A program made the translations under genes and the position numbers. The notes beneath the pieces are model-generated. The model saw only the letters and a program-made list of their open reading frames with translations, searched no databases and was not told where the DNA came from. Below, in pieces: positions 48,065 through 61,854 of a DNA stretch of 64,000 nt. The stretch's first letter is position 1; the number at the start of each line of letters is the position of its first letter. This DNA comes from Macrotis lagotis (taxonomy: Eukaryota > Chordata > Mammalia > Peramelemorphia > Peramelidae). The stretch lies in assembly GCF_037893015.1 (NCBI RefSeq), contig NC_133661.1, positions 225,775,157 to 225,839,156 of the forward strand, read 5' to 3'.

Positions 48065-50954
48065 TTTTTTTTTACAATCTTTGATTTTTTTTTAAAGATT
48101 TTGTTTTACAATTTTTCTCCCAATCTTACTTCCCTCCCCCAACCCCGCAATGGAAAGCAATCTGTCAGTCTTTATTTTGTTTCCATGTTGTACATTGATC
48201 CAAATTGAGTGTGATGAAAGAGAAATCACATTCTTAAGGAAGAAACAAAAAGTATAAGAGATAACAAGATCAGACAATAAGATATCTGGTTTTTTTTCTA
48301 AATTAAAGGGAATAGTTCTTGAACTTTGTTCAAACTCCATGGCTCTTTAGCTGGATACAGATGGTATTCTTCATTGCAGACAGCCCAAAATTGTCCCTGG
48401 TTGTTGCGCTGATGGAATGAGCAAGTCCATCAAAGTTGTACACCACCCCCATGTTGCTTTTAGGGTGTACAGTGTTTTTCTGGTCCTGCTCATCTCACTC
48501 AGCATCAGTTCATGCAAATCCCTCCAGGCTTCCCTGAAATCCCATCCCTCCTGGTTTCTAATAGAACAATAGTGTTCCAGGACATACTTATACCACAGTT
48601 TGCTAAGCCATTCCCCAATTGAAGGACATTTACTTGATTTCCAATTCTTTGCTACCACAAACAGGGCTGCTATGAATATGTTTGTACAAGTGATGTTTTT
48701 ACCCTTTTTCATCATCTCTTCAGGGCATAGTTCCAAATTTCCAGAAAGGTTGGATGAGTTCACAGCTCTACCAACAGTGTAATAGTGTCCCAGATTTCCC
48801 ACAACCCTTCCAACAATGATCATTATCCTTTCTGGTCAAATTGGCCAGTCTGAGAGGTGTAAGGTGGTACCTCAGAGAAGCTTTAATTTGCATTTCTCTA
48901 ATAATTAATGATTTAGAGCAATTTTTCATATGGCTATGGATTGCTTTGATCACCTCATCTGTAAATTGTATTTGCATATCCTTTGACCATTTGTCAACTG
49001 GGGAATGGCTTTTTGTTTTAAAAATATGACTCAGTTCTCTATATATTTTAGAAATGAGTCCTTTGTCAGAATCATTAGGTGTAAAGATTGTTTCCCAAAT
49101 TACTACATTTCTTTTGATCTTGGTTATATTGGTTTTATCTGTGCAAAAGCTTTATAATTTAATGTAATCGAAATCATCTAGTTGGTTTTTGGTGATGTTC
49201 TCCAACTCTTCCTTAGTCATAAACTGTTCCCCTTTCCATAGATCTGACAGGTAAACTAGTCCTTGATCTTCTAATTTGCTTATAGGATTGTTTTTATGTC
49301 TAAATCCTGTAACCATTTGGATCTTATCTTGGTAAAGGGTGTTAGGTGTTGGTCTAATCTAAGTTTCTTCCATACTAACTTCCAATTTTCCCAGCAGTTT
49401 TTATCAAAGAGAGAGTTTTTAATCTCAATAGCTGAACTCTTTGGGTTTATCAAACAGCAGATTACTATAATCCTTTCCTGCTATTGCACCTAGTTTATTC
49501 CACTGGTCCACCACTCTATTTCTTAGCCATTACCAAACAGTTTTGATGACTGATGCTTTATAATATAATTTTAGATCAGGTAGGGCTAAGCCCCCTTCTT
49601 TTGTACTTTTTTTCATTAAATTCCTGGAAATTCTTGACTTTTTTATTTCTCCATATGACTTTACTTACAACTTTTTCTAATTCAAAGTAATTTTTTGGAA
49701 TTTTGATTGGTTGGGCACTAAACAGGTAGTTTAGTTTTGCTAGAATTGTCATCTTTATTATATTAGCTCTACCTATCCATGAGCAGTTGATATTTGTTCA
49801 GTTATTTAAATTTGATTTAATTTGTGTGAGAAGTGTTTTATAATTGTTTTCAAAAAGTTTCTGAGTCTGTCTTGGTAAATAGACTCCCAGGTATTTTATA
49901 TTGTCTGAGGTTACTTTGAATGGGATTTCTCTTTCTAGCTCTTTCTGCTGTATCTTGCTAGACATATATAGAAAAGTTGAGGATTTATGGGGGTTTATTT
50001 TATATCCTGCAACTTTGCTAAAATTGCTAATTGTTTCCAGTAGTATTTTGGATGATCTCTTGGGATTCTCTAGGTAGACGATCATGTCATCTGCAGAGAG
50101 TGAGAGTTTTGTCTCTTCCTTCCCAATTCTAATTCCTTCAACTTCTTTTTCTTCTCTAATTGCCAAAGCTAACATTTCTAATATGATATTGAATAGTAGT
50201 GGTGATAATGGGCATCCTTGTTTCACCCCTGATCTTATTGGGAATGCCTCTAGCCTCTCCCCATTGAATATAATGCTTGTTGATGGTTTCAGATAGATAC
50301 TGATAATTATTCTAAGGAACAGTCCATTTATTCCTACACTCTCTAGTGTAGGAATGGGTGCTGTATTTTAGCAAAAGATTTTTCAGCATCTATTGATATG
50401 ATCATATAATTTCTGATAGCTTTGTTGTTGATATAATTGAGTATACTAACAGTTTTCCTAATATTGTACCAACCCTGCATTCCTGAGATAAATCCTACTT
50501 GATCATAATGTATTATCCCAGTGATAATTTGTAATTGTTTTGCTAAGATTTTATTTAAGATTTTGCATCTATATTCATTAGGGAGATAGGTCTATAATTT
50601 TCTTTCTCTGTTTTAACTCTTCCTGGTTTAGGTATCAGCACCATATTGGTTTCATTGAAAGAGTTAGACAGAGTTCCATCTTTCCTTATTTTTCTGAAAG
50701 TTTATATAGAATTGGAACCAATTGTTCCCTAAATGTTTGGTAGAATTCACTTGTGAATCCATCAGGTTCTGCTCTGGTGGATTGTTGAATCTCTTTCTCT
50801 GAGATAAGGTTGTTTAGGTATTTAATCTCCTCTTCATTTAACCTGGGCAACTTATATTTTTGTAAATATGCATCCATTTCACTTAGATTATCAAATTTAT
50901 TGGCATAGAGTTGGGCAAAATAATTTCAAATTATTACTTTAATTTCCTCCTCAT
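48065..50954 (-). mobile_element. 5'-truncated LINE-1 inside the last DGLUCY intron
   Basis: On the - strand this is the 3' 2.9 kb of an L1 of the same family as the 34.7 kb element, starting within ORF2 before the RT core and ending in an A-rich tail (T-rich on the + strand at 48065-48095). The perfect 16-bp target-site duplication tttaccataaattctt lies at 48049-48064 and 50955-50970. The insertion has the same sense as DGLUCY. The RT active-site motif reads SADD instead of FADD (50086-50097), and frames are broken at several places. Confidence 0.95.
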
Positions 50955-51839
50955 TTTACCATAAATTCTTGATGAGCAAATTAGTTCTAAGATCACTAAA
51001 TCATATAACACAGATCAAATAAGGTACCAGAGAGATCTTAGTTCAACCCTTCTATTTTAGAGTTGATGAAACTGAGGTCAACAGAGTGGAGTTAATTACT
51101 TAAAATTACACAGGTATTAAATAGAAGAGATGATATTTAAATCCAGGTCTCCTGATTTAAAGTCTAGTGTCTGTAGCAAAGGCCTAGACATATATTTTGA
51201 GAATCATAGAATATTAAACTTAGAAGGGACTTGGAGCATTAGAACATAGAATATTAGAGCTGAAAGGGACCTTTACCACATGGAATGTTAGAAATAGAAG
51301 TAACCTTAGAGGTCAATTCAGGAAGCCTTTCCTAGGTCTTTTAATTCTAGTGCCTTCCCTCTGTTGATTATTTCCTATTTATTTTTGTTTTTTATTGTCT
51401 CCCATAATCAGATAGTAGAGTCTGAGAACAGGGATTGTCTTTTGCCTATCTTCATTTTTAGTGTAATGCCTGGTTCAGAGTGTATTCTTAATAAATTCTT
51501 ACAAAGTGACAACTCCTTTAAGTCTCTTCATAGTTGACAAAATTGGAAACTGAAGCCTGGAGAGGAGAAATGACTTGTCTGAGGTCTCATAACTAGTAGT
51601 AGCTCTGAATAAGAATAATTGGGGGGCCAAGTCCCCTATTGTAATACTAACCAAAATAATGGCTGGAGAATTGGGGTAAGATGTCTATATCTTAGTCTAG
51701 GCATATCATATCTGGGCAGAGTCTTATTCCCATGTACCGGAATTGTCTCTGTCCACAAGCAGGGTGTGCCAGGTGGGTTGTGTAATCACTAAATGTTGGC
51801 TGGGAGTCTGGCCAAAGTACTTCCATCAATTGCTGCTTG

Positions 51840-52200
51840 TGGGGAGGGGGCAGGGTGGGGAGAGAAGGTCCTTCATAAAATGGTACAAACAGTGCTTTGC
51901 TGTCTTTTTTTTTTAATTAATGGGTTGAGGTGAAGAAAGCTGCTATTTACAGAAAGTTAGGCTTCCAAATAACCCTTGCTTCCCTTTATACAACTGGTAA
52001 CAAATTTTCTATCTCACCCCCCATTGCATTGATCAGGAATATCCTAGCCTTAATGCAACAGAGTTTATGGCATGTGAGAGACCTCCTCTCCAAGGACCAC
52101 GCAAGGAGTTCAGTAGTTATCTCCCCCTATCATTCACAAACCTTCACCCATAGACAACACTCAGGAATCTGGGAAGAAGTAGAACAGATCTAGAGTGGGA
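51840..52200 (+). other. Unassigned 87-codon open frame in the DGLUCY last intron
   Basis: Frame 51930-52193, opposite in strand to DGLUCY. It is less AT-rich than its surroundings, with no repeat assignment and no splice or homology support. Confidence 0.12.
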
Positions 52201-52244
52201 GCAAAAATAAGTTAAATATCTCCATTTTCAAGAATAGCAATATT

Positions 52245-52404
52245 GGGTGGCTAGGTGGCACAGTGGATAAAGCACCAGCCCTGGAGTCAGGAATACCTGG
52301 GTTCAAATCCGGTCTCAGACACTTAATAATGACCTAGCTGCGTGGCCTTGGGCAAGCCACTTAACACCATTTGTCTTGCAACCCCCCCCCCCCAAAAAAA
52401 ACCA
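52245..52404 (+). repeat. Marsupial SINE
   Basis: Starts gggtggctaggtggcacag; target-site duplication agaatagcaatatt at 52231-52244 and 52405-52418. Confidence 0.95.
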
Positions 52405-52779
52405 AGAATAGCAATATTAAGAGGGAAAGCCTGAGGACAAATGAGAGTATTGACTGAGGAGAAAAGGACTCAATACTGTTTCATTTCCAAAGGAAATGAA
52501 ATTTCAGAGGGACAAATTCATATTCAATATAAGGGGAAACTTATCAGTTAGCATGATCCATAAATGAGAAGAGGGGGTCTCTCAGGAGCTCCTGGGTCAT
52601 CCTGTTCCCAAACATCAACTTCTGTTGTAGGCTCTCAACTTGGGGGTTGAAGGACCTATTGTCATGACTATCATAAAGGGAATTTCTGTTCAAATAGAGA
52701 TCCCTGAAGCAGGTTGACTTCAAACCTGCTGGTGAGTTAGGGGGATGTCTACTCTAAGCAAAAGACTTCCCCTACTAGA

Positions 52780-53060
52780 ATGGACAGATGAGAACAAGTT
52801 GTTCCAATGGCCAAGAAGTTGGCTGAATGCTTAGAGATTAGTTAGACATTGAGAACTTCAAGACCATTCACTGCATCCTGGGCCATCACTGGTTATTGTG
52901 ACTTTTTCTTGCCATTTGCCACTTCAGTGACTCAGAGAGAATGAGCCTGATGGCTTTGTGCAACTCTGCCTCACCTAAATCCAATACAGGCACAAGTCAA
53001 GACATCACCTTCTGGTGTCATCGGTCCTCTTTGAAATCAAAGGACAAGCAACTACAGCAA
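52780..53060. repeat. Recurrent marsupial repeat, family not named
   Basis: cattcactgcatcctgggcc ... aagtcaagacatcaccttct ... gtcctctttgaaatcaaagg. Shorter relatives occur at 23095-23145, 29920-30000 and 57120-57215. Confidence 0.45.
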
Positions 53061-53392
53061 TAGGATGTAAAAATTGAGAGAGAATGAACAGTCTATTTTG
53101 CCTAAAATGTTATGTCTGTAAAGTCTTGAAGTAGAAGATGATGATCTAGACAGGTAAGTTGGAGCAAGATAAAGAAAAATGTTGATGGTCAAGATAGATA
53201 CAGAGTTTATACTTTATTGGGTAGGCATTAAAGAGTCAGTGAAGATATTTAATCAGAAGAATGGCTTGATCAGAATGGTGTCAGGGCCTAGATGTTGGTG
53301 CCAAGATCACAGAACTTTAAAGACAATAGAGCCCATCTAGCCCATCTCCTTTGTATAGGACAGAGATTCAAAGCCAGGTCTTCTAACTTTAT

Positions 53393-53554
53393 TTGTTTTT
53401 TTTTTTTTAGGTTTTTGCAAGGCAAACGGGGTTAAGTGACTTGCCCAAGGCCACACAGCTAGGTAATTATTAAGTGTCTGAGATCGGATTTGAACCCAGG
53501 TACTCCTGACTCCAGGGCCGGTGCTTTAGCTACTACACCACCTAGCTGCCCCTG
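53393..53554 (-). repeat. Marsupial SINE
   Basis: Reverse short form flanked by gtcttctaacttta on both sides. Confidence 0.95.
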
Positions 53555-53859
53555 GGTCTTCTAACTTTAAACCCAGCATTCATTCTACAGTAGGAATGTT
53601 GTACTGATTTCCAATGTGTGAGGGAATAGATCAAGTAGGAAGAGAATAATGATCACACTCTTTTTTCTGTTCCCACTTCACTGGAAGTTTACAGGCTCTG
53701 GAACCAATCTGGCTCTTTAAAAATCCCTTTGATGTGACTACTAGGGATAGTTTGACACCTCTCACCCCTCAGTCCTAGTCTATCCCTAGAGAGATGGCCA
53801 AAAAATTCTTTTTACCTTTAGATCAAAAAGACAAGAGTGATTATTTTTTTTTCATACTT

Positions 53860-54400
53860 GTTCTTCAGTTGTTTCAGACTCTTCTTGACCCCATTTGGGG
53901 TTTTCTTGGAAAAAATAATGGAGTAGTTTTCCATTTCCTTCTTCAGTTCATTTTATAGATGAAGAACTGAAGCAAATGGGGTTAAATGATTTTCCCAGGA
54001 TCATACTGTTAGTGTCTGAGACCAGATTTGAACTCAGGTTTTCCTGTCCTCAAGTCCAGTGCTCTATTCACTGTACCATGCAGCTGACACATCCCCTCCC
54101 CATTTGTTTTCTGAGTTCTCTAAAAAGAATTTGAAAAAAAGAAACTTCATAGCGGATTAGAGCAGTGGGTCTAGAGTCAAGAAGACCCACATTCAAATTT
54201 GTCCTCAGATATTTGCTAGCTATATGACTTTAGGCAAGTCACTTAACTCTATTTGCCTCAGATTTCTCATCTGTAAAAATGAGCTGGAGTTGGAAATGGC
54301 AAGCCACTTCAATATCTTTGCCAAAAAAATCTTCAAATGGAGTCACAAAGAATCAGACACAACTCAACCACAACAGCAATGCCAAAAAGAACTCAGAAGA
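53860..54400. repeat. Pair of long-form SINEs in opposite orientation
   Basis: 53860-54090 is reverse (atttggggttttcttggaaa ... gtaccatgcagctg). 54150-54400 is forward (tgagctggagttggaaatgg ... aatcagacacaactcaacc). Confidence 0.85.
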
Positions 54401-56020
54401 CAGTTGACTCAATAACAATAGGACATTACTTCAGACCTCAGTCTCTTTATCTATAAAAATGAGACTTGGTTTAGACATAGTCAGCACCAACATGCAGTGA
54501 CTCTCATAACTAATTTTGGAGACCAGAAGTTTGGCCTGTATGTGATGAGCCTTTCCAGGCCTAGTACAACTTACCAAGACTCAGACAGAGAGTTGGAGGG
54601 AAAGTAACCCCAAAGAAATCAAGATTTGTATTGAAGAATGAAAGAACATTTATTAGCAACTTAATGGAAACTGAAGAAAATGTTAGCTGAAAGAATATTA
54701 TTATTAATAATAAAAGCATTTGTATTTGTAGTGCTCTAAGATTTGCAAATAATGTTATTTCTTATATGTCATTTAATAATTAATGAGCCCAAAGTCACAC
54801 AGGCTATGACCATGCAAATGCTGCAGGACTGAGTGCTCAGACAGTTGGAGAAGTCAGCCCTGGGAACACCAGAGGAAATGATGGACCAAACCAAGGTTTT
54901 GGGAAAAGCAGGTAATGAATTGGGATATTGATCCTGTTTGACTCTAACTTTCCAATGCTAGGACTTTTCTCTAGTTTAATGGATTATGTTTCTGTTAAGA
55001 TGGTGTAGGGGAGGAGAAAAAAAATACCTGTTCTGTTACTAATAGAACTTATGAGTCCCATTATTATTCTTAATATCCTTTATGATTAATATGCTTTGTA
55101 TTCAATCATTTATTAGATTGATGTTTGTAAAGAAGACTGAATACTTCCAAAAAAGCAAACCCAATTCAAAAGCTTCTGGAGAAATTTATGAATGAGATCC
55201 AATATAAGTCAATCCAATTGTCATTAGAGAGTTATTCCTTAAGACTAAACCCATTGTGTTGGACTTTAATAAACACCTAGGTGTCTACTAAAGAAATGAT
55301 GGTTACAGAGTTCAGATTCCTGACACTATCCTTAACCACTGTCCAGACAGAGGAAGGTCTGGCACAATTAAGAGGCCCCTACTTTCATTTCTTCGCCTTC
55401 TTTTAAACAAGGATATTCCAACTTCTAACCCAAAGTAGATCAGTGCTAGTATTGCTTCCAAATGAGGAAAGGACACTCTATTAACAAGCAATCATCAAAC
55501 AAGCATTTTCTAAGCACAGCACAGAAAGTGTTAAATGCCAGACCCAATATCAACAAATGAAAAACCAAGCTCTTAATGAGTTTACTTTCCAAAGGAAGGA
55601 AACAAAACATAAACTAGAGATTTAATCAGCACTTGTTAACTGAATGATCCTCGAGCCTACAAGGTTGTGCTATATTTCGTCTCTGAAGGATCCATGGCCT
55701 TTGGGATATGAAGAGTATTTATTATCTGACTCTTTAGAATTTCTCTTAACCACAGAATTTCAAACTGGCCTAATTCTTCCTTGAGGCTTTCTTGAAAAAA
55801 ACAAAATTTACTATGTCAATAGCAACCTTACTTCTCATACTTATCACGTTCACTTCTAATGCATTTATTATATAATTTTTTAAATTATAGTAACCTGTGT
55901 TGATGTTTTATCCCCGCTACCAGACTGTTAACTCTGGGATCATTGGAACCAATCATTTCTTAATTACACTATCTCTTCATGTACTTAGCATAGTATTGAA
56001 AAATGTTATTCAATGTATTA
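54400..56020. other. Intron sequence, nothing recognised
   Basis: AT-rich. A weak relative of a common marsupial repeat is visible at 55500-55620, also at 3480-3610 and 22560-22700. No exon. Confidence 0.4.
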
Positions 56021-56021
56021 T

Positions 56022-56333
56022 TTTTTTTAACTTTTTTTTTTAAAAATTTTTTTGTAAGGCAATGGGGTTAAGTGGCTTACCCAAGGCCATGCTGCTAGGT
56101 AGTTATTAAGTGTCTGAGGCCGGATTTGAACTCAGGTACTCCTGACTCCAGGGCCGGTGCTCTATCCACTGCCCCTAGTCAATGTATTTTTTTTTTAGGT
56201 TTTTTGCAAGGCAAACAGGGTTAAGTGGCTTGCCCAAGGCCACACAGCTAGGTAATTATTAAGTGTCTGAGGTCGGATTTGAACCCAGGTACTCCTGACT
56301 CCAGGGCCGGTGTTCTATCCACCTAGCCACCCC
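56022..56333 (-). repeat. Two SINEs inserted one after the other at the same target
   Basis: Reverse short-form SINEs at about 56022-56175 and 56189-56333. The target text (ag)tcaatgtatt occurs three times: before the first (56010-56019), between them (56177-56188) and after the second (56335-56346). Confidence 0.9.
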
Positions 56334-59300
56334 AAGTCAATGTATTCTTGTTGAATTGAATAGTCCTATAGTTTATTTCTCTCCATTTACTCTGATTCAG
56401 GGATACTGGTCTCTTTGCTGTTCTTTCTACAAAACAAGACTTCTCAACTCTGAACGTTTTTAGTGATAGTTATCCATATCTGGAACCCTCTCTTCATCTC
56501 CATCTCCTGGCTTCCCTGACTTACGTAGCTTCTTTTAAGTCTCAGTGAAAGTCCCACTTTTAAAAAAGAACCCTTTTCCAGACTTCTATAATCTTAGTGC
56601 TTTCCCTCTGAGATCCTACTCAAAATATATTGTATATATATTTTATATTGTATTGTATATTTATATGTATATACATCTACATTTATATATCTTGTATATA
56701 TTTGGGTGTCATATAGATTTTTTTGTGTATTAGCTTACAGATATTTTTTCTTTCTTGCATCTCTAGTATTTAACTTCTAACTACTGCGTGAGTGCCTTCC
56801 TTATATAAATTTTCCATAAAATAATAGGCAAATATATATTTGGCATTCAAACAACATAACCAGCCCATCAGAGTTGTTCTCTCTGTAGTAGATTTTGGAT
56901 GCTTGGTAGTTTAGCTGGAAAAAGGACCTCAGTGTCTGGTAACTCTGTAATCAATTGTAGGACATGGGAGACACTGGCACGAGAGGCAGTTCAGCATCAA
57001 AGAAGGTGTTGTGTTCTATGAGCAAAGTAGAATTGTAGTAGTTCATAAGAAATGTGAGATGTGCAAATTTAGATACATCTCCACCCCAAATATTTGTGCC
57101 TGATCTCTGGTAGAGCCTTCTGATCATCTTCAGTCAGACACACTGTATTTTGACTCCAAAATAGCAATGCAACTTTGGTTCTCTTTGAGAACAAAGGACA
57201 ATCAATATTTAGCACATCACCTAAGCCATGATGATAAATGCTTGTTTACTTGACTTGTTGACTTCTGTATCTGTTGTTAGCCAGTTGCTAAGCCTGCTTC
57301 TCTACTTTGGTAAAGCTCAGCTTCTCTTGTTTTATTTCAATCTACTCTCATTTGTGGGCAGGGGGCTTGTAATCAGGAAGATTCATTAAATCTGGGCTCA
57401 GACACTAGCTGTACGACTCTGGGCAAGTTACCTAACCCTATTTGCTCCAATTCCTCATCTGTAAAATGCGCTGAAAAAGGACATGACAACCCACTCCAAT
57501 ATCTTTGCCACGAATGGAGTCAAGAGTCAAACACTGAAACGACTCAACAACAACAAAGTTTACTTTGTGGTCTCCTGGAGCATTATTAACTTCCTCCAAT
57601 AAAGGCAGAAGTTCTGGAAGCTTGATACTTCTTGTTTTAAAGGTCAAGGTCCCTTCTGAGACACCTACAAAGTTCTGCCCCGCCCTCCTTTTGCAACACC
57701 CCTGCTCTCAAGTTATTTGCAGAAAGGAGGTGATTGACATTCTTTAAACCCAATGACTGGTCTAGCTTTTCTTGGCTCAGGTGATCAATTCCACCCACCA
57801 CCCCAAGTTTTCTTTGATGACCCATCCATCACAACCCCTTTCCCCTATACTCCCTTCCTTGCACTCTCCCAAGGGATCCAAATCATTGCAGTTGGATAAT
57901 ATCAAAAAAAATCTGTAAACAAAGGAACAATAACTCATTTCCTAAACAGAAGAGGAAAACTACTCTGCACAAGGGAAAAGCAGGGGGAGTTAAGGGACTG
58001 AATGGAAAACCATAATGGTGAATTTTCCATCCTTGGTTGGTTGAAATCAGACCAGGGTATTTCCTTGCTCTGATTAATTCTTTCTTTTGTGAGTCAGAGA
58101 CCATATGCAAGAAAGTCCCAAACACTTCCCCACCACTACTCCCAAAAGTCAGAAAGTATGAGGTAGAGTGGCAAGATTATACTAGATTTGGAGCCACAGA
58201 ATTTGGGTAAAAATTCTATCTCTGACACTTACTCCCTGTGTGGCTCTGGGCATCCTTATCTATAAAATGGAAGAAGTGATCTACATGAGGAGTTCTTAAT
58301 TTGGGTCCATGAACCCCTTGTGTGGATAAATTTCAGAGGGTTGGTGAACTTGGATAGGAAAAAATCTTTATTTTCACTAACCTTTAACTGAAATTTAACA
58401 TTTCCTTCCTGACCATTTAAAAAAAATTGCTGAGAAGGGGTCCATGTTGTTTAATCATTTCATTTGCATCCAATTGTTTGTGATCCTATTCAGGTTTTCT
58501 TGGCAAAGATAATGGAGTGGTTTGCCATGTCCTTCAGCTCATTTTACAAATAAAGAAACTGAGGCAAACAGGGTTAAGTGGTCACATAAGCAATCTTCAT
58601 TAGATTGCCTGGCATCAAAAAAAGAAAAGACCTAAAACCTTATGAATCCCTGGCCTAGTGGCCTAGATGGTCTCTAAATTCCTACTGCATGTTCAGTTCT
58701 ATGATCCTATCTATTTTCAAACATATATTCTAACTTTTAGAATAAAATCTCCAGATTAATTTTTGACTTAGAATCTTATGGGTAGTTTGGTGGCAAGAAA
58801 GAGGACCAGGCCTGGAGTCTGTAGCACCTGAATTCTAATATGGCCTTCAATACTTAATAGCTATGTGACTTTGGACAAGTCACTTAACCCTGTTGGTCTC
58901 ACTTTCCTCTTCTGTAAAATGGGTTGGAGAAGGAAGAAACTACTCCAGCATCTTTGCCAAGAAAATCTCAAATGGGGTCATGAAGAGTCAGATACCTCCA
59001 ATCAACAAAACAGCAACAACAAGACTTTATACCACTTCTTTAATTCAAACCTTAGCAAGTGTTCGTAAATGGTTAATGCAAGCTGAAAAACTTGCGAAAT
59101 AGTTATTGGCTTAGTGATCCATGTAACATTGTTTGTGTTCATCTTGTCTGAACATGAAATGAAATACAACAGCTGGTGTGTTCCAATGTTAGCCTTTAAG
59201 CCTGGAAGGCACTCTCTTAGACGGTATCTATCTAGGCCTCCTGGCTCCTTCCAGCCCAGTCCATTCTGGACAAATCACCAAACTAATCTTAAAATCACTT

Positions 59301-60630
59301 TATTTTTCATCCTTCATTCAAATAGTCATTAGGCATATGGAGGCAGGTTAATGTAGAACAAACAGCCCGGGACTTAGAATCAGATATATGTAGCTCAAAT
59401 TCTGAAACAGTTCTCTTAATATCAGTATGACAGTGGTCAAGTCAATTGTACTCTTGGACTCTCAGTTCCCTCATCTTTAGGAAGAGAAATGGATAAGATA
59501 TCTTCTAAAGTCTTTATAATTCTAACATCCTACAAAATATCAGCTGCCACCCAACTACCAAATACAGGGTAGACAAGTCAGTTTAGCTGGGTCATCAAGG
59601 CACCCTGAAAGAGAGACAGGAGGCCATGTAGGCCAGTCAAATCAAACCATCACTGCCATTTTGACTGCTAGGGATAGCTCAAGATTCTACATTCAAGACC
59701 CTTGGGAGTAGGGTCCTGGGATGCACTTTGATGACCATTCCCACAATTGCTATAGCTACACTTACTAAAGATCAGAGTGGGGGGGGGGACCTTGGCACAA
59801 AAGTTCTCAGCACTGTCAAATAGTTCATCATCAGAAACTGATTTGGTTTTATCCATGGAAATTTGCTTTGTTTCTGTACCCTAAAGCCCATGGAACTTTT
59901 ACATGTGACTTGTGGCTGAAGTCTTCCATAACTGTTGTGTCCCTCACTAAAGTATGAGCTACCTAAGAGGAGAGAATGTCTCATTTTCCTATCTGTATCC
60001 CTAGCATTTACATACAGTAAGAACATAATAATTGTTTCATTCATTAACTCATTTATTCATTCATGCATAAGCACAGTTAAATGAGCACTCCAAGTGTGCT
60101 AAGAATTGTTATTCGGTTATTCAGTCCTTTTTGGCTCTTCAGGTCCCTATTTGTGTTTTTTTTGACAAAGATACCTGGTTTGCCATTTCCTTCTCCAGCT
60201 CATTTTTCAGATGGGTAAACTGAGGCAAACAGATAACACACCCAGCAAGTGTCTGAGGGCAGATTTGAACCTCAGGAAGAGGGTCTTCCAGATTCCAGAC
60301 CCAGCTCTCTATCCCCTGCCCTACCTATCTTCTTGCTTAGTATTGTGGAGGATTCTAAGCAAGCTTAAGGCTTGTAATTTCCTGCCCCCAAGCACTTCTC
60401 TATTGTTTGGAAAGTCAGGATACAAGGCATGTTGACAGCATGGGACAGTTTGATCGACTGAAAAAAACAGTGGCCCTGATAATGACAGGATTATAGAATC
60501 TTAAGATGAAAGATGATTCAATCTCCTAGCCAATGGAGGAAGCTCCTCTAGCATATCCTGATAGGTTACAGTTATCTAACTTCTCCCCAAACTTCCTTTC
60601 AATAGCTGGGACAGGGCCTGGTAATTCTTG

Positions 60631-60816
60631 AGGTCTGTCTGATGATGAAACTCCACTAAACAATTTATAGACAAACTATACCTCACATTTTTGGAACAGT
60701 AGATACATCTATCAACCAATCAATCAACAATTCTGAATTTGTACCCAGGGTCACACAGCCAGTGAATATCTGAGGCTGAATTTGAACTCAAGTCTTTATG
60801 ATTCTAGGCTCTAGCT
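60631..60816 (+). repeat. Inverted duplication B, left arm (186 bp)
   Basis: Reverse complement of 61473-61658 with only two mismatches and no gaps. The right part of the arm is a MIR/SINE scrap (gtcacacagccagtgaatat); the left part is unassigned. Confidence 0.95.
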
Positions 60817-61472
60817 GCCCAAGAGTTAGGAAAACCTGAGTTCAAAGCCTGTCTCAGATTCTTACTTAGATCTGTGGTCCTGCATAAATCATTTGACCTC
60901 TTCCAGTTTCAATTTCTTTATCTGTAAAATGAGGATAAAAATACCACCTACCACACAGGGTTACAGTGAGGAACAAATGAGATGCCATATATATAAAGTA
61001 TTTTATAAACCTTAAAGTGTCATATAAGTGCTATCTGTATATAAATGCTAATTATTAACAATAAATGATAATTATTATGAATATCAGTAATGATATACAT
61101 GTTTCAAAATGACAGCTTTTCATATACTTAAAGACAAATTTCCTAATCTTTCATTGTCTTTACTTCTCCATCTCTCATTTCCTCTCCTACTCATATGACT
61201 TGACTTTCAGGCCCTGCTCTGCACATGTTCCAATTGGTTAATATTCTTCCTAACATGAAATGCCAATAATTATACTCTAAGTGTTGTCTATAGGGGTTAA
61301 GAAAAGTAGAGACAACTTGTGCCACTATGCCTTCCATTCAAATACCCTCAATGGCTTTCTATTGCTTATCAGATCAAGTTCAAACTCTTCAATCAAGTAT
61401 TCCCCATTTTCCATAATTTGTCCCATCACCCCTTTTGTCTCCCATTTGATTCAAACCAAATCTTCACCATAG

Positions 61473-61658
61473 AGCTAGAGCCTAGAATCATAAAGACTTG
61501 AGTTCAAATTCAGCCTCAGATATTCACTGGCTGTGTGACCCTGGGTACAAATTCAGAATTGTTGATTGATTGGTTGATAGATGTATCTACAGTTCCAAAA
61601 ATGTGAGGTATAGTTTGTCTATAAATTGTTTAGTGGAGTTTCATCATCAGACAGGCCT
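61473..61658 (-). repeat. Inverted duplication B, right arm (186 bp)
   Basis: About 98.9% identical to 60631-60816 in inverted orientation; the spacer is 656 bp. Confidence 0.95.
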
Positions 61659-61854
61659 TAAGCTGGCTGGTCTCCTAACTCCTATTTCTCCTCTCTTCTA
61701 TCCCTCCTACTGTGTACCTCCTCCCCCCCAATACTCTTTATACTCTCTGGATTGGGAATTGGATCTTCTACTCCTGGTGGAAATACCCTTGCCTCTTCTC
61801 TCTCTTACTCATCCTTCAAGGTTCAGCTCAAATCTTCATAAAGCCTTCCTTTAT

